NCBI RefSeq assembly: GCF_030272615.1
Contig: NC_081411.1
Coordinates: 827,504,897-827,568,896, forward strand
Direction: 5' to 3'
Origin: Cryptomeria japonica
Taxonomy: Eukaryota > Streptophyta > Pinopsida > Cupressales > Cupressaceae
DNA: 64,000 bases
Shown here: one piece after another, positions 24,710-36,778 of the stretch
Layout: each line of letters begins with the position of its first letter
How positions within the stretch are numbered: position 1 is the first letter of the stretch
Notes under the pieces: model-generated
Database searches by the model: none
What the model was told of the DNA's origin: nothing
The model's input: only the letters and a program-made list of their open reading frames with translations
Program-made: the position numbers and the translations under genes

Positions 24710-25580
24710 ACTCCATCTCCCACAAGCTTGCAGTAAGATCTACATCTTCTGGTGTCCCTTTCTTGTCATCAAAGAAGAGTAAATAATTGTTGAAATCACA
24801 TTCTTGATACAATATTTGAGATTTTGGGTCATCAAAGGGAAAAACGGCATATTGGGACTTTGGTTCAGGTTTAAGAACAATTTTTTGCTTACCAATGGGA
24901 ATTATTGCCTCAGACCAATCCATTTTAATTTCTCCTCCCAAATCCTTACAAAAAGTCCTTCTTAGCAACATTCCATAGCTTGCGGGAATATCAACAACCA
25001 AAATAGTTAACTTCACTCTTTTGTTAAGATGTACTGCCAGAGCAGCTTGCACATCCTTGATTTGACATAGTAAAGGAATTTGCTTTGAGTCCATTGAATA
25101 GCATTTACCAAATGTTTTAGTGAGTGAAAGACCTAATACTTTAGCAACTGCAAAAGGCATAATATTATCGAAGGCTCCTGAATCAATAATGCAATTATAA
25201 AGTTTATATCCATTGATAAATAAAGACACATAAAATGGCTCGGGCATTTGGTCAGGTAATAATGGTGGTTCAATTGGTTCATTAGCTAATGCCTTTAGAA
25301 TAGTACTAGACAACTCTGCAGATTTAGTATCCTTTTCATCTTGTGAGGACTCAAGATTAATAAATGGTGTCTTGGTGTATTGCAACTTAGAAGTTTCCCC
25401 CTGCACATATTTAATTAAATTTTCTAACCCTTTAGGATTCAACCTAAGATATTCAGTGGGAGAAATCTGAATTTTAGATGCCTTACAAAATTCAACAATA
25501 TCAAAAGAAGTATCGAGGTCTGAACGCTTCAACATCTGAACTTCTTGAACTCTTGAACCATTCTCTGAGTTTTGGTTCAC
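24684..25580 (-). pseudogene. Protease region of the 15.7-kb element
   Basis: Retroelement aspartic protease. The frame is open from 25580 to 24684. The active site IIDSGAFDNIMP lies at about 25190-25160, with Asp-Ser-Gly in place of the commoner Asp-Thr-Gly, followed by the flap region and a hydrophobic ILVVDIPASYGMLLRR block typical of the C-terminal half of the domain. It then runs directly into the extra RNase H. The frame is the same as that of the gag C-terminal part at 25964-25644, from which a single stop separates it. Confidence 0.8.
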
Positions 25581-25643
25581 ATGTTCTTTACTTTTAGCTA
25601 TGGTTTCAAGAAAATTAGTGGTACCTATTTTTTTGGATTGACG

Positions 25644-25964
25644 CTAATTTCTAGTGAGGATGGCACAAGAAGGGTCTCCAAGGGTCACCAATATATCACC
25701 TCCTTTGTCTAAATCCGATTCATACTCCAGGAAGTGTATTATAGAGTCATCAGGTTGCCCATGGACTTCTTCTTCCAGATCAAGTTCACTTATGACCTCT
25801 CTTGTATTTATCATTTGTGCATATCGCACCATCTCTGGACAAGAACTACCAGCATGATCATCAGTGAGATGGAAAACACACATAATTCCCTTAAGTGGTG
25901 GAGCTTCAATTGCTAGTCTTTGTTGAGCCGGAAGCAATTGTAAGGCTTTATTCCCAGTTCCCAT
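25644..25964 (-). pseudogene. Gag C-terminal region with knuckle-like C/H motif
   Basis: Open frame containing CVFHLTDDHAGSSCPEM. The spacing of Cys, His, His and Cys recalls the degenerate zinc knuckle of plant gypsy gag, though it is not a canonical CCHC. An acidic linker (LDLEEEVHGQPDDS) follows. It is in frame with the protease region but out of frame with the gag core, so one frameshift lies between 26075 and 25964. Confidence 0.6.
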
Positions 25965-26074
25965 AGACCGATTAGTAATCCTCCTTGATATGTCTTGATA
26001 AGGTTGTGAGTAAGATGTACTAGCCTTGGGTAACTATCTTTTGAGTGCTATGGCATCATTCATCAGCCTTTGAA

Positions 26075-26713
26075 TTATAGGGTATAAGGAGGTAGATGGT
26101 TGCGCATTAGCACTTGCACTTCCCTTTTCCATTTTCCTGCAGTAATTAGGGCATCTTCTAAATCAATAGCAAGTGTTTTGAAATTATTCAAAGTTGCAAC
26201 TCTTTGTCTATGGATCAAGAAACTTATCTTTGAGGGCATAGAGTTTATGAAGAAAAATTTCAAATTATCATCTGAACGTTTCTGATTTGCAAAAATTTTA
26301 TGGACAATTTTATCAAACTTGGCTACAAAATCTCTCATAGATTCAGGGATCTCTTTTTTCAATTGAGCTAACTGGGCCAAAAGGGAATGTTCATCTTCTG
26401 GAACCTTGAACCTGGCCTCAAACCTAGTTTTCAAATCTTGCTAGTTTGTTATTATGCTATTTGGCAAATGAATAAACCAATCTGCAGTTGCCTCAGTTAA
26501 TGTTTGTACAAACAACCTTACTACAACATCTTCATGTTGGATAGCTATTGCACCACATGCAACATTAAATGCATTTAAATGTTCATTGACTGTGACCTTC
26601 CCATCACCACAAAATTTAGGCAAATGATCCCTTGCCCCTTTGGGTAAAGAATTCAAATTTAGACCAATATTTTACGAACCTATTGCAGCTCCCCAAAGAT
26701 TGTTGGTTGCCAT
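26075..26713 (-). pseudogene. Gag core of the 15.7-kb element
   Basis: Capsid protein. An ATG at 26713 begins MATNNLWGAAIG, followed by a stop and then the frame LPKGARDHLPKFCGDGKVTV, which is the start of the retrotransposon gag domain. The core continues with HEDVVVRLFVQTL-type sequence and, after a TAG near 26441, KTRFEARFKVPEDEHSL and ESMRDFVAKFDKIVHKI, the usual last helix region. Both stops are single codon changes in an otherwise continuous frame. It begins about 340 bp after the primer-binding site. Confidence 0.85.
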
Positions 26714-27053
26714 CGAAAGAATGATATTAAGGGGCGTTGGGTTGATTACACTGGGTAAGGTAACACCATGCAAGGTTAGGTCTTAACAAACTGAAGATAC
26801 AGGAAATGAAGGGGAAGGGGAAGGAGGCCAACTTCTTGTTCATCTCTTGGGTGTAAAAGACAGCTAAAAGTTAAGATTTTGCAATTCTTGAAAGACTGAG
26901 TCAAATATCCCCTCACGCCTCTAAGACCTAGTGTATCTTCTTGGCTCTAGCCTGTTCACAATACACAATTTCGGTAGAACTGGATAAACTTTAAATAGTT
27001 CACAAGATAGTTCTATATATCCTGTTACCAGGCGACCAATCTTATTATTCGAC

Positions 27054-27071
27054 TCCCCAGCAGAGTCGCCA
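27054..27071 (-). other. Primer-binding site
   Basis: TGGCGACTCTGCTGGGGA on the minus strand, 9 bp inside the 5' LTR. It begins with TGG, the complement of a tRNA CCA end. The sequence fits the tRNA-Arg-type site described for Ogre-like elements, though I could not check it against a tRNA. CGACTC and GAGTCG around it form a 6-bp stem. Confidence 0.75.
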
Positions 27072-27735
27072 AAAATCTATTGGTTAACATATTTGCCTTT
27101 CATAAATATTTTATATAACGACTCATGCATACCCCTGCTAAAAAGCAAAAGAAACCAACAGTTGGGTGAACCAAGTATTGCTTTACCCTCTGCATAAGAG
27201 TGCAGCTCCCTATGATATCCAATGATTTTTTATGCAAATTAATTACAAATAAACACACTTTTACTAGAAAGAGAGAAAGGCCTTCACATCCATTTGTCAA
27301 CACAATATGAATGCTACGAAATAATTATTCATAAATGTAAAGCTCACTGGCTTGAACTTTGAATATTTCACTCTGATATAAAACTTATTTCACCAAGTAT
27401 ACTCAATGTAGTATGAATATTGATTGATACTCACTCGTGCCTCAAAGGAAAAGGGGGATCAAAATCATTCAAACAACAACAAACAGCTAATTTCCTTAAT
27501 CAAATGAATTCACAGACTTATAATAAGTGGACAATCAAAGAAGTAAAATATTCTGCACACAAACATGTATCCCAACAGAGATTTGTTCTTTCATTCAAAC
27601 ACACAGATTTGAAGGTCATGCAAAATATATATTTCATTCACATATAAAATGTCTTCACTGAAAATTCCAAAAGAAAACAAAGTCTGCCAATCCAAACCAA
27701 AGTTTTTCGGACCTGAATAAAAGTTTGCTTAATTA

Positions 27736-27744
27736 CATATATAG
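27736..27744 (-). promoter_or_regulatory. Candidate TATA box in 5' LTR
   Basis: CTATATATG on the minus strand between the LTR ORF and gag. Transcription from here would start near 27710, giving an R-U5 leader of about 600 nt before the primer site and gag. No experiment supports it. It is chosen because it is shared by both LTRs and correctly placed. Confidence 0.4.
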
Positions 27745-27882
27745 CTTTAAGGCTAATAGTTTTTGAGATAACCCGAGTTTTTAAACTCTATCCTAGAGTT
27801 AAAAGAAATTGTTTGCTTAAACCTGGACAAAACTTAAATGACCAAGAGCCACGGATAGAATGACAACTCATTCATAAACCGA

Positions 27883-30800
27883 TCAAGACTCCAATGTGGC
27901 AGAGGAAATGACTGATTTATCCTGTTTCACCACAGTACCACGTACATTCCGCCACTCCAACTGTGTCATTGAGAAATTAAGGATGACCTGATAGTACGGG
28001 AGCCCAATATGCAGAATGCATTGCTTCCAGCCTTCTTTATCCATGTTTACCCGCATGACCTTAATTTTATGCGCTTCCAGGTGATCAAAGCAAACCGCTA
28101 ACATTGATTCTATCCTAGCCACCTTGGAGAAGTCATCTGTAGTTAGAGATTTTGATTCTTTAACGAGTTGCACTCACTCCCTAAAGTTTTGACCATATCT
28201 GCTGCTAGCTCAATCGTCTGTCTATCATCCTTCAGGAGTTGTATATCGATGCATTTCAAATCTTTTTGCATCGTATCAATGAGCTCTTTTAATCCTTTTA
28301 ATAATTTGATGGATTCTTCATGACCTTGTTTAATGATTGAGTTTCTCCATTCAACGTTTTTCCTTGATACATACAGTACATTGTCCTCCAGGTTATCCAC
28401 AGGATTCTCAGAAAGAAATTTCATTCATTTGTGCTAAAACTACTACCCATTTATTTCTTTCTTTGTCCCCTGATGTAGCTCCCAACTCCATCTCTTTACT
28501 CATGATTATAGCAGTAGCATACACCTTGATTAGGCTAGCAATGTAATCTATACCTTGTTGCACTATGGAGTCAAGCCATTCATCAAAATTCTCGGCTAGC
28601 ATACGGCTTATTTGAACCTGATCCAATAACTTCTGGTTTACTGGTGATTTAGGGTCAATAGACAATGACATCTGTGTCAGAGGCTGAGGACTCAGGTGAT
28701 GTATGTTATTGATATATTCTGCCATCTATGTAACAACTTGTTTCAATTCCCGTTTGTCCTTCTCATCTTTCCAAGTTCTAGATATCATTCTTTTGGTGGA
28801 GGATTCTAAATGTTTGGCATCCACAGCTCTCGAAGCAACTCCTAGGTCAATTTTCTCAATATTAAAATCCTTTTCAGTGGCATTTTTTGGGTCTTTATTT
28901 GAGATAGGCTTTGCTACTTCCACTACCCAATGCCCTGTTTCATCATCGACCTCCATCATAGCCTTTGTTTTAAGCTTGTTGGGTTTGGACATTTTTCCAA
29001 GGTACTTACTAACCATATCCTCCATGGGAATGGTAATAGGAACCATACTGTGTTTTTTACCAATTGAAGCTCCAATCCATTGAGAAATGCTTGAAGTTTC
29101 TTTAGGTAGAGGTGTCTGATAATCAGGTGAATTGACAACAGTGATGGTACTCATCAGATTTGGATTTTCTTTAGGTTCTTTCTCTACATCTGCATCCATA
29201 CTGAAGGATTATTTGACACTTGTTCATCCATGGCCACCTGGCTTTCTTCACTTGAATCTAAATCCACAACAATCCGGTTCGCCACTAGTTCCCTATTTTT
29301 CTTTCTACTCCTAGAACAGGTGACTCGAACCACTGAGGAACTCAATGGGGATTCCTTTGACCTCTTAGTTTGAACCTCTCCAATTTTTAGCTTTGTGGCA
29401 CCTGCAATATCAATAATTACATTAGAGGAGGAAGTAGGAATCTGTGTTGTAGCATGAAGTGGACAAACTGTTAACTCTTTAGGAGTAATAATTAGCTCCT
29501 TTTTAAATTTGTGGTCCCTTAACCATTTCTCCATTCTCCATATAACATTGAAGGACTTGTCTTGGATACTTTCTTCTTCTCTCCTCTCCTAGTCAATTTT
29601 AGGGATGGGTTGCCTTTGAACCCTTACATTGAATTCAGGATCTAACACATCTTCCCCATCCTCTTCTTATATTCCTGCCACATTTATAGACAACCTCATT
29701 GTAACAATCTGCTACACAATGAACCTTGACCACAATCTCCTTCTTACTTCAAATTCATCACAACAATTTTCCCAATAATCTTCTAATTGGGGTTCATGAA
29801 AGAAATTGACATCAACATTTAGATGTTCTAGAGCATAGCCTCTGCTATCCAACTTACGTCGTGCAATGTAGGGCTATAAATTCAGTTTCTTGAACTCTAA
29901 TTCTAAGTTCAAAGCATCAGGATCAGATTTGCAACTATAATATCCAAGATCAATTGGGAAGGCAACTCCAGATTTACTCTTCGCCCCCAACTTTTTATCA
30001 ACGTGGGCAAGTTGTCTGCAAACTTCAATAAGTATATAACTATCAAAAGCATACTTGGGCAATTTGAATGGTTCACCTTCAAAGCCCCCCATCATAATAT
30101 AAGTAAATCTGGGAAATTGGATAAAATAGCTTCCATATATACTGACTAGATCCATGGCTTCGGCTGACATTCTTTTATTTGTGTCTCCCTGTAGTTCAAA
30201 GACAAGTCTGCCCATGAAAGCATCATTCCATCTTGTAACATTTTCAACATATCTTTTTTGTTACAAATGTGGATAATAATCATAAACTTTCATGACATCC
30301 AAGGCTCATGATGTAACCGTTGCCACTCTCTGGTACAAGCCAACATATAAAATAAATATGAGGACATATAAAAACTGGACATTCCAAAAAAATTACTCAA
30401 ACCCTCATGAAGCCTTTCAGCGATAACTTGTGCCTAGTCAAGATATTTATCACCAGCTAACAATACTTGAATGTAAAAATACATCTAGTCTTCCCAGTAG
30501 AAAGTGTGTGAATTCCCTTTGAGTTTCTTTAACAAAATCACAATATCCCGCACCTTCGTTATGAAATGCTCTCTTGTAAGAGGTTTGGGTAATTGGGAAC
30601 CCCCTTTCTGAACTTTGAGGAGCCAATTCCTTGCAATGGCGCTTTTATAAGTTCTTTTCTTCTCAGAGAAAAATGCATATGAAGTACTAATGGACCAATC
30701 TTCATATGGTTCCTTATGAGGAATTCCAATTGTAGCCATCATTGTTTCCCTGTTAATTTTTACTAACAATTCACCACTATTGGTCCTAATGCACCTATTA

Positions 30801-31060
30801 CTGGCATCATACCTATTCATACATGCTATCACCAATTATGGGCAAGGGGTGGCAGTTGGGAATGCAACAACTTCAAGCAAGCCACTTTTAACTATTCTTT
30901 CCATCATTGAGTTGGCCTCAGATTTTCTAGCTCTTTCTAAAAAATCTCCTAAGTCAACTTGGGCTAAAGAAGTGTCACTCAGTTCTGTAAGTGTACTAAC
31001 TAAGCATGATGTGCAGCCAAGCTTTGGAAGAGGGCCTCATAATGACCGCTTTTGCATTCA
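27883..31060 (-). pseudogene. LTR-encoded accessory ORF, 5' LTR copy
   Basis: Second copy of the LTR ORF described at 20234-17030, starting at an ATG near 31060 and ending with TLES-stop at 27883. It is more damaged at the N-terminus (a 4-nt deletion just after the start) but keeps open pieces at 30835-30485, 30215-29874, 29534-29184, 29199-28726, 28725-28408 and 28173-27883. Some stops here are private Trp-to-stop or Gln-to-stop changes (for example in the EDWMYFY and LDWAQVI segments, where the other copy has Trp). Comparing the copies shows the ancestral frame was continuous apart from three shared stops. Function unknown. Confidence 0.7.
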
Positions 31061-31962
31061 TCAAAAAATTTCTAGAAAGAACATAATTTTATTCCAAAAC
31101 AAAGAATTTTTCTATACTGACTTTGTGAGCTAGTAACACAGCGGAGAAGAAATTATCAAAACTCACCTGTTACCACCATCAAATCTATGAAGCCCTCGGA
31201 AGTATGGAGTTGAAATTACCTTCGGCATCCTTCACTTCTCCATCAACAATAGGTACCAATTTTACAATTTAAGAATTTGCATATTAAGAGGCGGAAGAAA
31301 CTGAGTGATACTTACACACACCTCATGATAATTCATTCAAATGTGTGGGATAACCCATGATTTGATGAGATCCGGACAACTTTCTTTATTACATATCAAC
31401 TCCGCATAAACGGCTTGAGTTTTCATGATTTCTTTCCATAATTAGAATTTTGAAATATGATATGCTCAGAATATTCCTTTTGTCACGCCACCTTTGCTTT
31501 ATTAATATCCTTGGGGCCAACTTGTAATGAACTTTTAAACTTTGAACCATTTAACAAGAAGTTCAATCCTGAGAAAACAAAAGGACTTCCACCTTACGAC
31601 TCAACACAACACTGGGAACGAGCGAAGACTTTAACAAACATAAAGGAGTACCTCAAACGTTTAACCTTGAACCACTTTAAGAATGGTTCAAAAGTTCAAG
31701 TTTAAAACCGACTTAACACATTAATGCTCGCCCGCTTAACAAAAAAACAAATCTGTGACACACACGAAGGCACCGGTTGAACCTTGAACCTTGAACCAAA
31801 ACACAGGTTCAACCTACGGGTTCATTGGGATAGAAAAAGTGGATTATAAAGAAAAGGTACATAGCCAAGGACCGATCAAACCAAATGGGGAAAGCAACAT
31901 TAATAATACTTTATTTTTCTGAAGACAAAGACTTAAACTATTGACAAAATAATGGGGTAAGA

Positions 31963-33260
31963 TGAGTCAAATGTTTTGGGTCTATTTTCACACCAAAGGT
32001 TGTTTATGTTGTCCCTGTGATTTCTAGTATTGCATACTATTCAAATTTGGTTGATGATTATGTCTTATGGCTCCAGCAAGTTTATGTGCCTTGTTGTTGA
32101 GGAAAGTAATGTGTTATGGCTCCAGCAAGTTGATATGCCTTCCTGTGGAGGATTCATTTCTATGTAGAAATTATGCTTTCTCTTGATATCAATTGTTTTA
32201 TGAGGCTCTTGGTTACTTCAAGTAATTAGCGTTATGTCTTATGTCTATTTGGATTGCATATGTATGTGAAAACTTCTTATATAATGCATTTCTATGAGCC
32301 TCTATGTGTTGTGGATACCCTAAGGTGCTGAAAAATAGTTAGGGGGAGTGGGCTTTCATGTGATGGTTGGGGTCAAGAGAGATAGGCTGCTAAGAGGTTC
32401 CTTGTAAGGATGCTTAAAGTCTAGACCACCTAGGCACATTGAAAGTTTTCCTTGTTTAAAATAAGTGATAACCTTAACAATTAATTAGATGGGTTGGATA
32501 ATTAGGATTCGTATAAACAAGATAATAACTTGGTTGACCCCCAACGCTTAGTCCTAGGGAGGATGTTTTAGGATACGCTTCAGAAGGTCATAGTGACGGC
32601 ACACCAAACTCCCTTGAATCTCTCATAGGTTGAGATGGTTTCACATTTCTATCAAGGTATGGTATTATCCCTTCTTTGTGAGGATAGCATGCAATGACAC
32701 ATCTATCAGGGTGTGGCATTATCCCTTCTTAGTGAGGATAGCATGTGGTGACACTCTTACCCTACATATTTCATTTTTCCTTATGCCTTGTTTGTTGATA
32801 TGCCTCTAGGAGTTTCTATGTTTTATGATTAGCCTTGTGATGTGATTTGGCTTACTGATTATGTGTTATAAATCTTTGTTGAGGTTCTTAATTTGTTGCA
32901 GTCTCTTTGTTTGTTAAGTGTTAGCCTAGGTCTAGAGTGTGTGTGGGACCTAGTGTCATCTCCTAGCACAGGGAGTGGTTCGTTGTGGTTCCACATGCTC
33001 ATGTGGTTTGATGCCTTCTTCCATTGGGATTTTCTTCATTAGATACTATTGTGCGTGGATGTGAATTCTCATCTATTCAGTTTATGGATGAAATCTTGTA
33101 GCAGATTGATGTATCATGATTCATATGGCATTTGTAATAGAAGGTTGAGAGAGAATTTATGTAATTGTGGATTTAGAGCTATGTATCTTGATGTGTTAAT
33201 AAGATCTTGTATCTATAAGCTTGAAAGTGATGTAATAGGAATGTGAACATAATTATAGTA
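31963..33260 (+). other. Right flank of the big element, probably older repeat
   Basis: No gene seen. The region is LTR-like in style and carries two local tandem duplications: a 49-bp period around TTATGGCTCCAGCAAGTT (32065-32150) and a 54-bp period around TATTATCCCTTCTT (32648-32755). Together with 13991-16239 it may be one older repeat split by the 15.7-kb element. Confidence 0.3.
32648..32755. repeat. 54-bp tandem duplication
   Basis: Two head-to-tail copies beginning TCTATCA (32648 and 32702), each with a TATCCCTTCTT core and ending in GTGACAC or ATGACAC, differing at several positions. Confidence 0.85.
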
Positions 33261-34090
33261 AAAGGATATGCAATTTTGATCCTTGTTGGCTCTATGATGT
33301 ATCTTAGATGTTTATTATAGGAATGTGGATCTACACATGCCATGGTGAGACCCAAAACACTAACCAAACTCATCCTCCAAATCAAACCTAGACCAAAAGA
33401 ATATGATGCAAGTAGGATGCAACACCACAGTCAATTGGAAACTAAACCAATTGACAACACAAAACTTAGAGCATCATAATTTCATTTTCCAATCAAATTA
33501 TCACCTAAAAACTAAACTAGAACACTACACAAACCACATGAACATGTCCTCCTTATTACAAATATTGAATCCACATATTCGAAAACCATCAGGGATTATC
33601 CAGAATTGTTCTAACAAACAGCCTTATTGCTAGAAACGACAACAACCAACTCTGCCAACAAAGCAATAGAGGACCTATAAATCTGATAGTGCAATATACA
33701 CAAAACATGGACATTATATTCAAAACCATAACACATATTCTTCACATGCCGAAGGCATGCAAGGAATTCTCCCACTGAAACATTAAAAACTCTTTACTAC
33801 ATAAATATTGTTTCTTGCATATTGAAACTTCTACTATACCATCCTTCCAAAAATAGTTCAACATCTCCACAAGACATCTCAACAATACTTAAACACATAA
33901 ATACTCTTTCCTGCATATTGATACTTCCACTACACCATTCTTTCAACATCTTTACGAGACAACTCATCAATACCAAACACTCGCATAGTGATATGAATTA
34001 TAGCACATTTCGGGTTGACATCAATGACAACACAAGATAGGTTGACATCAAGGACAACAAAGCACAACTACTCAAGTTTCCAACAATATC
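33261..34090 (-). mobile_element. Possible second copia LTR fragment
   Basis: Near 34061-34016, in minus orientation, the start GTTGTCCTTGATGTCAACC is followed 27 bp later by GTTGTCATTGATGTCAACC, the same motif that opens the LTR at 3428. The far end could not be placed. The identification rests on this duplicated motif alone. Confidence 0.3.
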
Positions 34091-36778
34091 ATACTAGGTC
34101 CATTGCATGCTTGGATGTCTTTAAATATTTTATTTAATGCAATAGATTTAGTCTGAGGGGTATGCGTGAGGAGAATGTTGCGCTCAAAATTTAGTAAATT
34201 CTTGAAGGTGTTTGTAAACAACATTATTCTTTTATAGCAGATTATATATAATAGACCAAAGTGAGTGATTTTCAGTACAGTCCATAGACCTTGCTATTTT
34301 AGATGATTTTCAAGATATATTTTAGGTTCATGTAGTAGTTTAGATCCTCACATGAAGAATGGGTCCATGCTTGTATAGATGAACCTAAGCTAAAAATAGT
34401 CAATTCGTAGAATCCGATATCTTCATCTAAACAAGCTCTGAATTAATTTCTAACTTATATCACAACATGTTCTTATCATATATTTTTGAGCTAAATATCA
34501 TATTTAACTTATTTTATTTTTCATATTTAATTTTTCAACATTTATTTTAGTTCTCAATCTCAATTCATTATTATATATCAAATTTATTTATCATTATAAA
34601 AAATTTAAATTTTCTTTACATTATTTATAAAAAATGTATATTTCTTTACAACTAAATATCTATTATTAAATTAAAAATTTGAAAGTAAAACTTTACTTTA
34701 AGAAATTTTGTGTGAAATAATAAAACTCTTTATCAAATTCAAATTGTAGTACATCTAGAATATAGAGTGATAAATATAAATATAAAAAAACATATTGTTT
34801 TAAATCTATAAGAATAATCTTCAATAAATTTAATAATATAAACAAATTAAAAAAATAAAAGACATAATATTTGTGAGTAGTTTTATAATGGACTTTATTT
34901 TAGAGAAAAAATGAGTGGGAACGTTTTTTAGATTATTTTTTCGAAAGATAATGTGAAAGAAAATAAAAATGATGAGGAAGATGGAATATGGAAATATTTC
35001 ATAATAACAAAAAAAAAAAGAAGAATAGAGAGCATGTTTGATACTAATTAGAAACTTAGAGGAATCAATTAATATATGAGCATAAGATATAAGAGGAAGA
35101 ATGAACTGGAAAGAAATCCATTTCAAGGAGACTTTGAATGTTTTTGTTGTTGAAAATTATTGTTATTTGAAGCTTTATGGTTTCAAGTTCCCTATCTAGT
35201 TTCATATTTGAAAGTTTCTTATGAAATTCTAAGTGAGTTGTATGCTTCTTAAATACATAAATCAATCTTAGCAATGTAATTTATTGATACCTTTTTGCTA
35301 TCATTTATTGTTAGTTTGAATATATTGCAAAAGTTTTTAAACATATTAATAGCGGACGACTTTGTTATTCATTTTTTAAAGTTCTCTTGTTGACTAGTGA
35401 ACTTCAATTCTAAATATATGCTATCATTGTACAAGGGTTTGCACCTTTTCAAAAACCCTTCTTTACAGTCTAACAAAAAAGTCTAGTATTCAAATAGTCT
35501 AAAAAATTAAACTATAAAATTCATAAATAAAAATGATCAAAATGATAAATATTTCCTATTTTTTTATTTTGTTCCATTTATACTTGATCAAACTTTTTAT
35601 CAAAACAAATAATCAACCAAATCATTAGTTTCGGTAGTCTCCTTCAATTAATATTGGTGTACCTTTTGTGAAAATTTCTTTTACGTATTAATGTTTTTGT
35701 CTATTGATTAAAGCTGATTACAAAAAAATGATGGCGGTTCAAAGGGAACTGCATAAAAAGAAGAGAAATAATAAAGAGTTATAGTAGCTGAACATAATAG
35801 AAACTTGATACTTAAATAGCTTTTGAAGCCCTCTTGAGCATCCAACCTCACCTTCATTCAATTGCAAAAACTGATATTTGATTTATTCCAACGGCTTACT
35901 ATAGTGAGCCTCCTTTTTCAACAAAGAACATAAAGAAGCAAGCGTTTCTACTTCTAGATGACTAATATGATTAGAAAATACAACTAAACATCTACTTTTC
36001 TCCATGTTCACCAAATTTATCTATTAATATTAGAAAAACTTTTTTAAATATTACAGATAAAAATATATATATATTTATTTATTTTTATTGATTAAAAGTT
36101 CAACTTCAGACCATAACAAAAACTGAAGACAATGACAATTGAAACCAAAAATAAGAACAAATAATAAGCCAAAAGAAGCTACCAAAAAATTTACACATTG
36201 ATGGAGCCAAACTCCTCATTCAACTTTAATTTTACACAATAAAACAATCTCCAGTTGGCATTGATGTAAAAGAACATCTAAATTTTAGTCATGTATAAAG
36301 ACATGGTACTTTATCAAAAAAATTAAAATATGTAGGAGTGTGGCATCGACAAGCTGCTGAAAGTAGCGGTTTGGAATGCCACTGTCAGCAAATTTTCTGT
36401 CCAGCCTTCCCCACAAATAGTCCCCACTTGCATTTCACAATATGAAGACAAAATGGCATAACTGTAGCAATGGTGGTATCAAGATAATGGATTTTAAACT
36501 GAATCCAATGTAAATTTGGCAAGGAAAAGCAATACAAAATCTAGAGTGTAGAATGTCTGCTTTCTGAGCAACAATGAATGAATCCATAAGAACATATTCA
36601 ATACCTTCATTATCATTTGATGGGTGCAATTAGAAATTGTAATAATGTATGTGAATTGTAATCCTTTTCTCCCTTTGTATAAGAAGACAGCTGAATCCAT
36701 GAGGGAATCTGCAACTCCTGACAGAGCTGCAAAGCTTGACTATATGTGTTTAAACAAGAGGCATCTGTAAAGTCATGG
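34091..36778. other. Intergenic, no gene seen
   Basis: AT-rich sequence with short ORFs only, including A/T homopolymers and a TA run near 36065. The last 400 bp become less AT-rich and are probably upstream sequence of the RING gene. Confidence 0.4.

Larger units (their letters stand above)
16240..31962 (-). mobile_element. 15.7-kb Ty3/gypsy retrotransposon with 4.9-kb LTRs
   Basis: Two direct repeats of about 4.9 kb flank a 5.9-kb internal region that reads, on the minus strand, primer-binding site, gag, protease, RNase H, reverse transcriptase, RNase H, integrase. In a 205-bp stretch I compared by eye (from 16690 and 27530) I found about 11 differences, mostly C/T, so the LTRs are roughly 95% alike there and the insertion is old but recognisable. 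The very long LTRs, TGGCGAC-type primer site and extra RNase H point to the Tat/Ogre branch of plant Ty3/gypsy elements (family knowledge). All coding frames carry stops or frameshifts, so it is not autonomous now. A perfect target-site duplication is not visible: GTTGT precedes and TGAGT follows, with GAGTT/GAGTC slightly offset as the best alternative. Confidence 0.9.
27081..31962 (-). repeat. 5' LTR of the 15.7-kb element
   Basis: Same order of parts as the 3' LTR: heptamer cluster, degenerate long ORF, CTATATATG box at 27744-27736, then about 660 bp to the end at 27081. Its first dinucleotide is TC (TCTTACCCC) where the other copy has TG, a single change at the outer edge. Confidence 0.85.
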
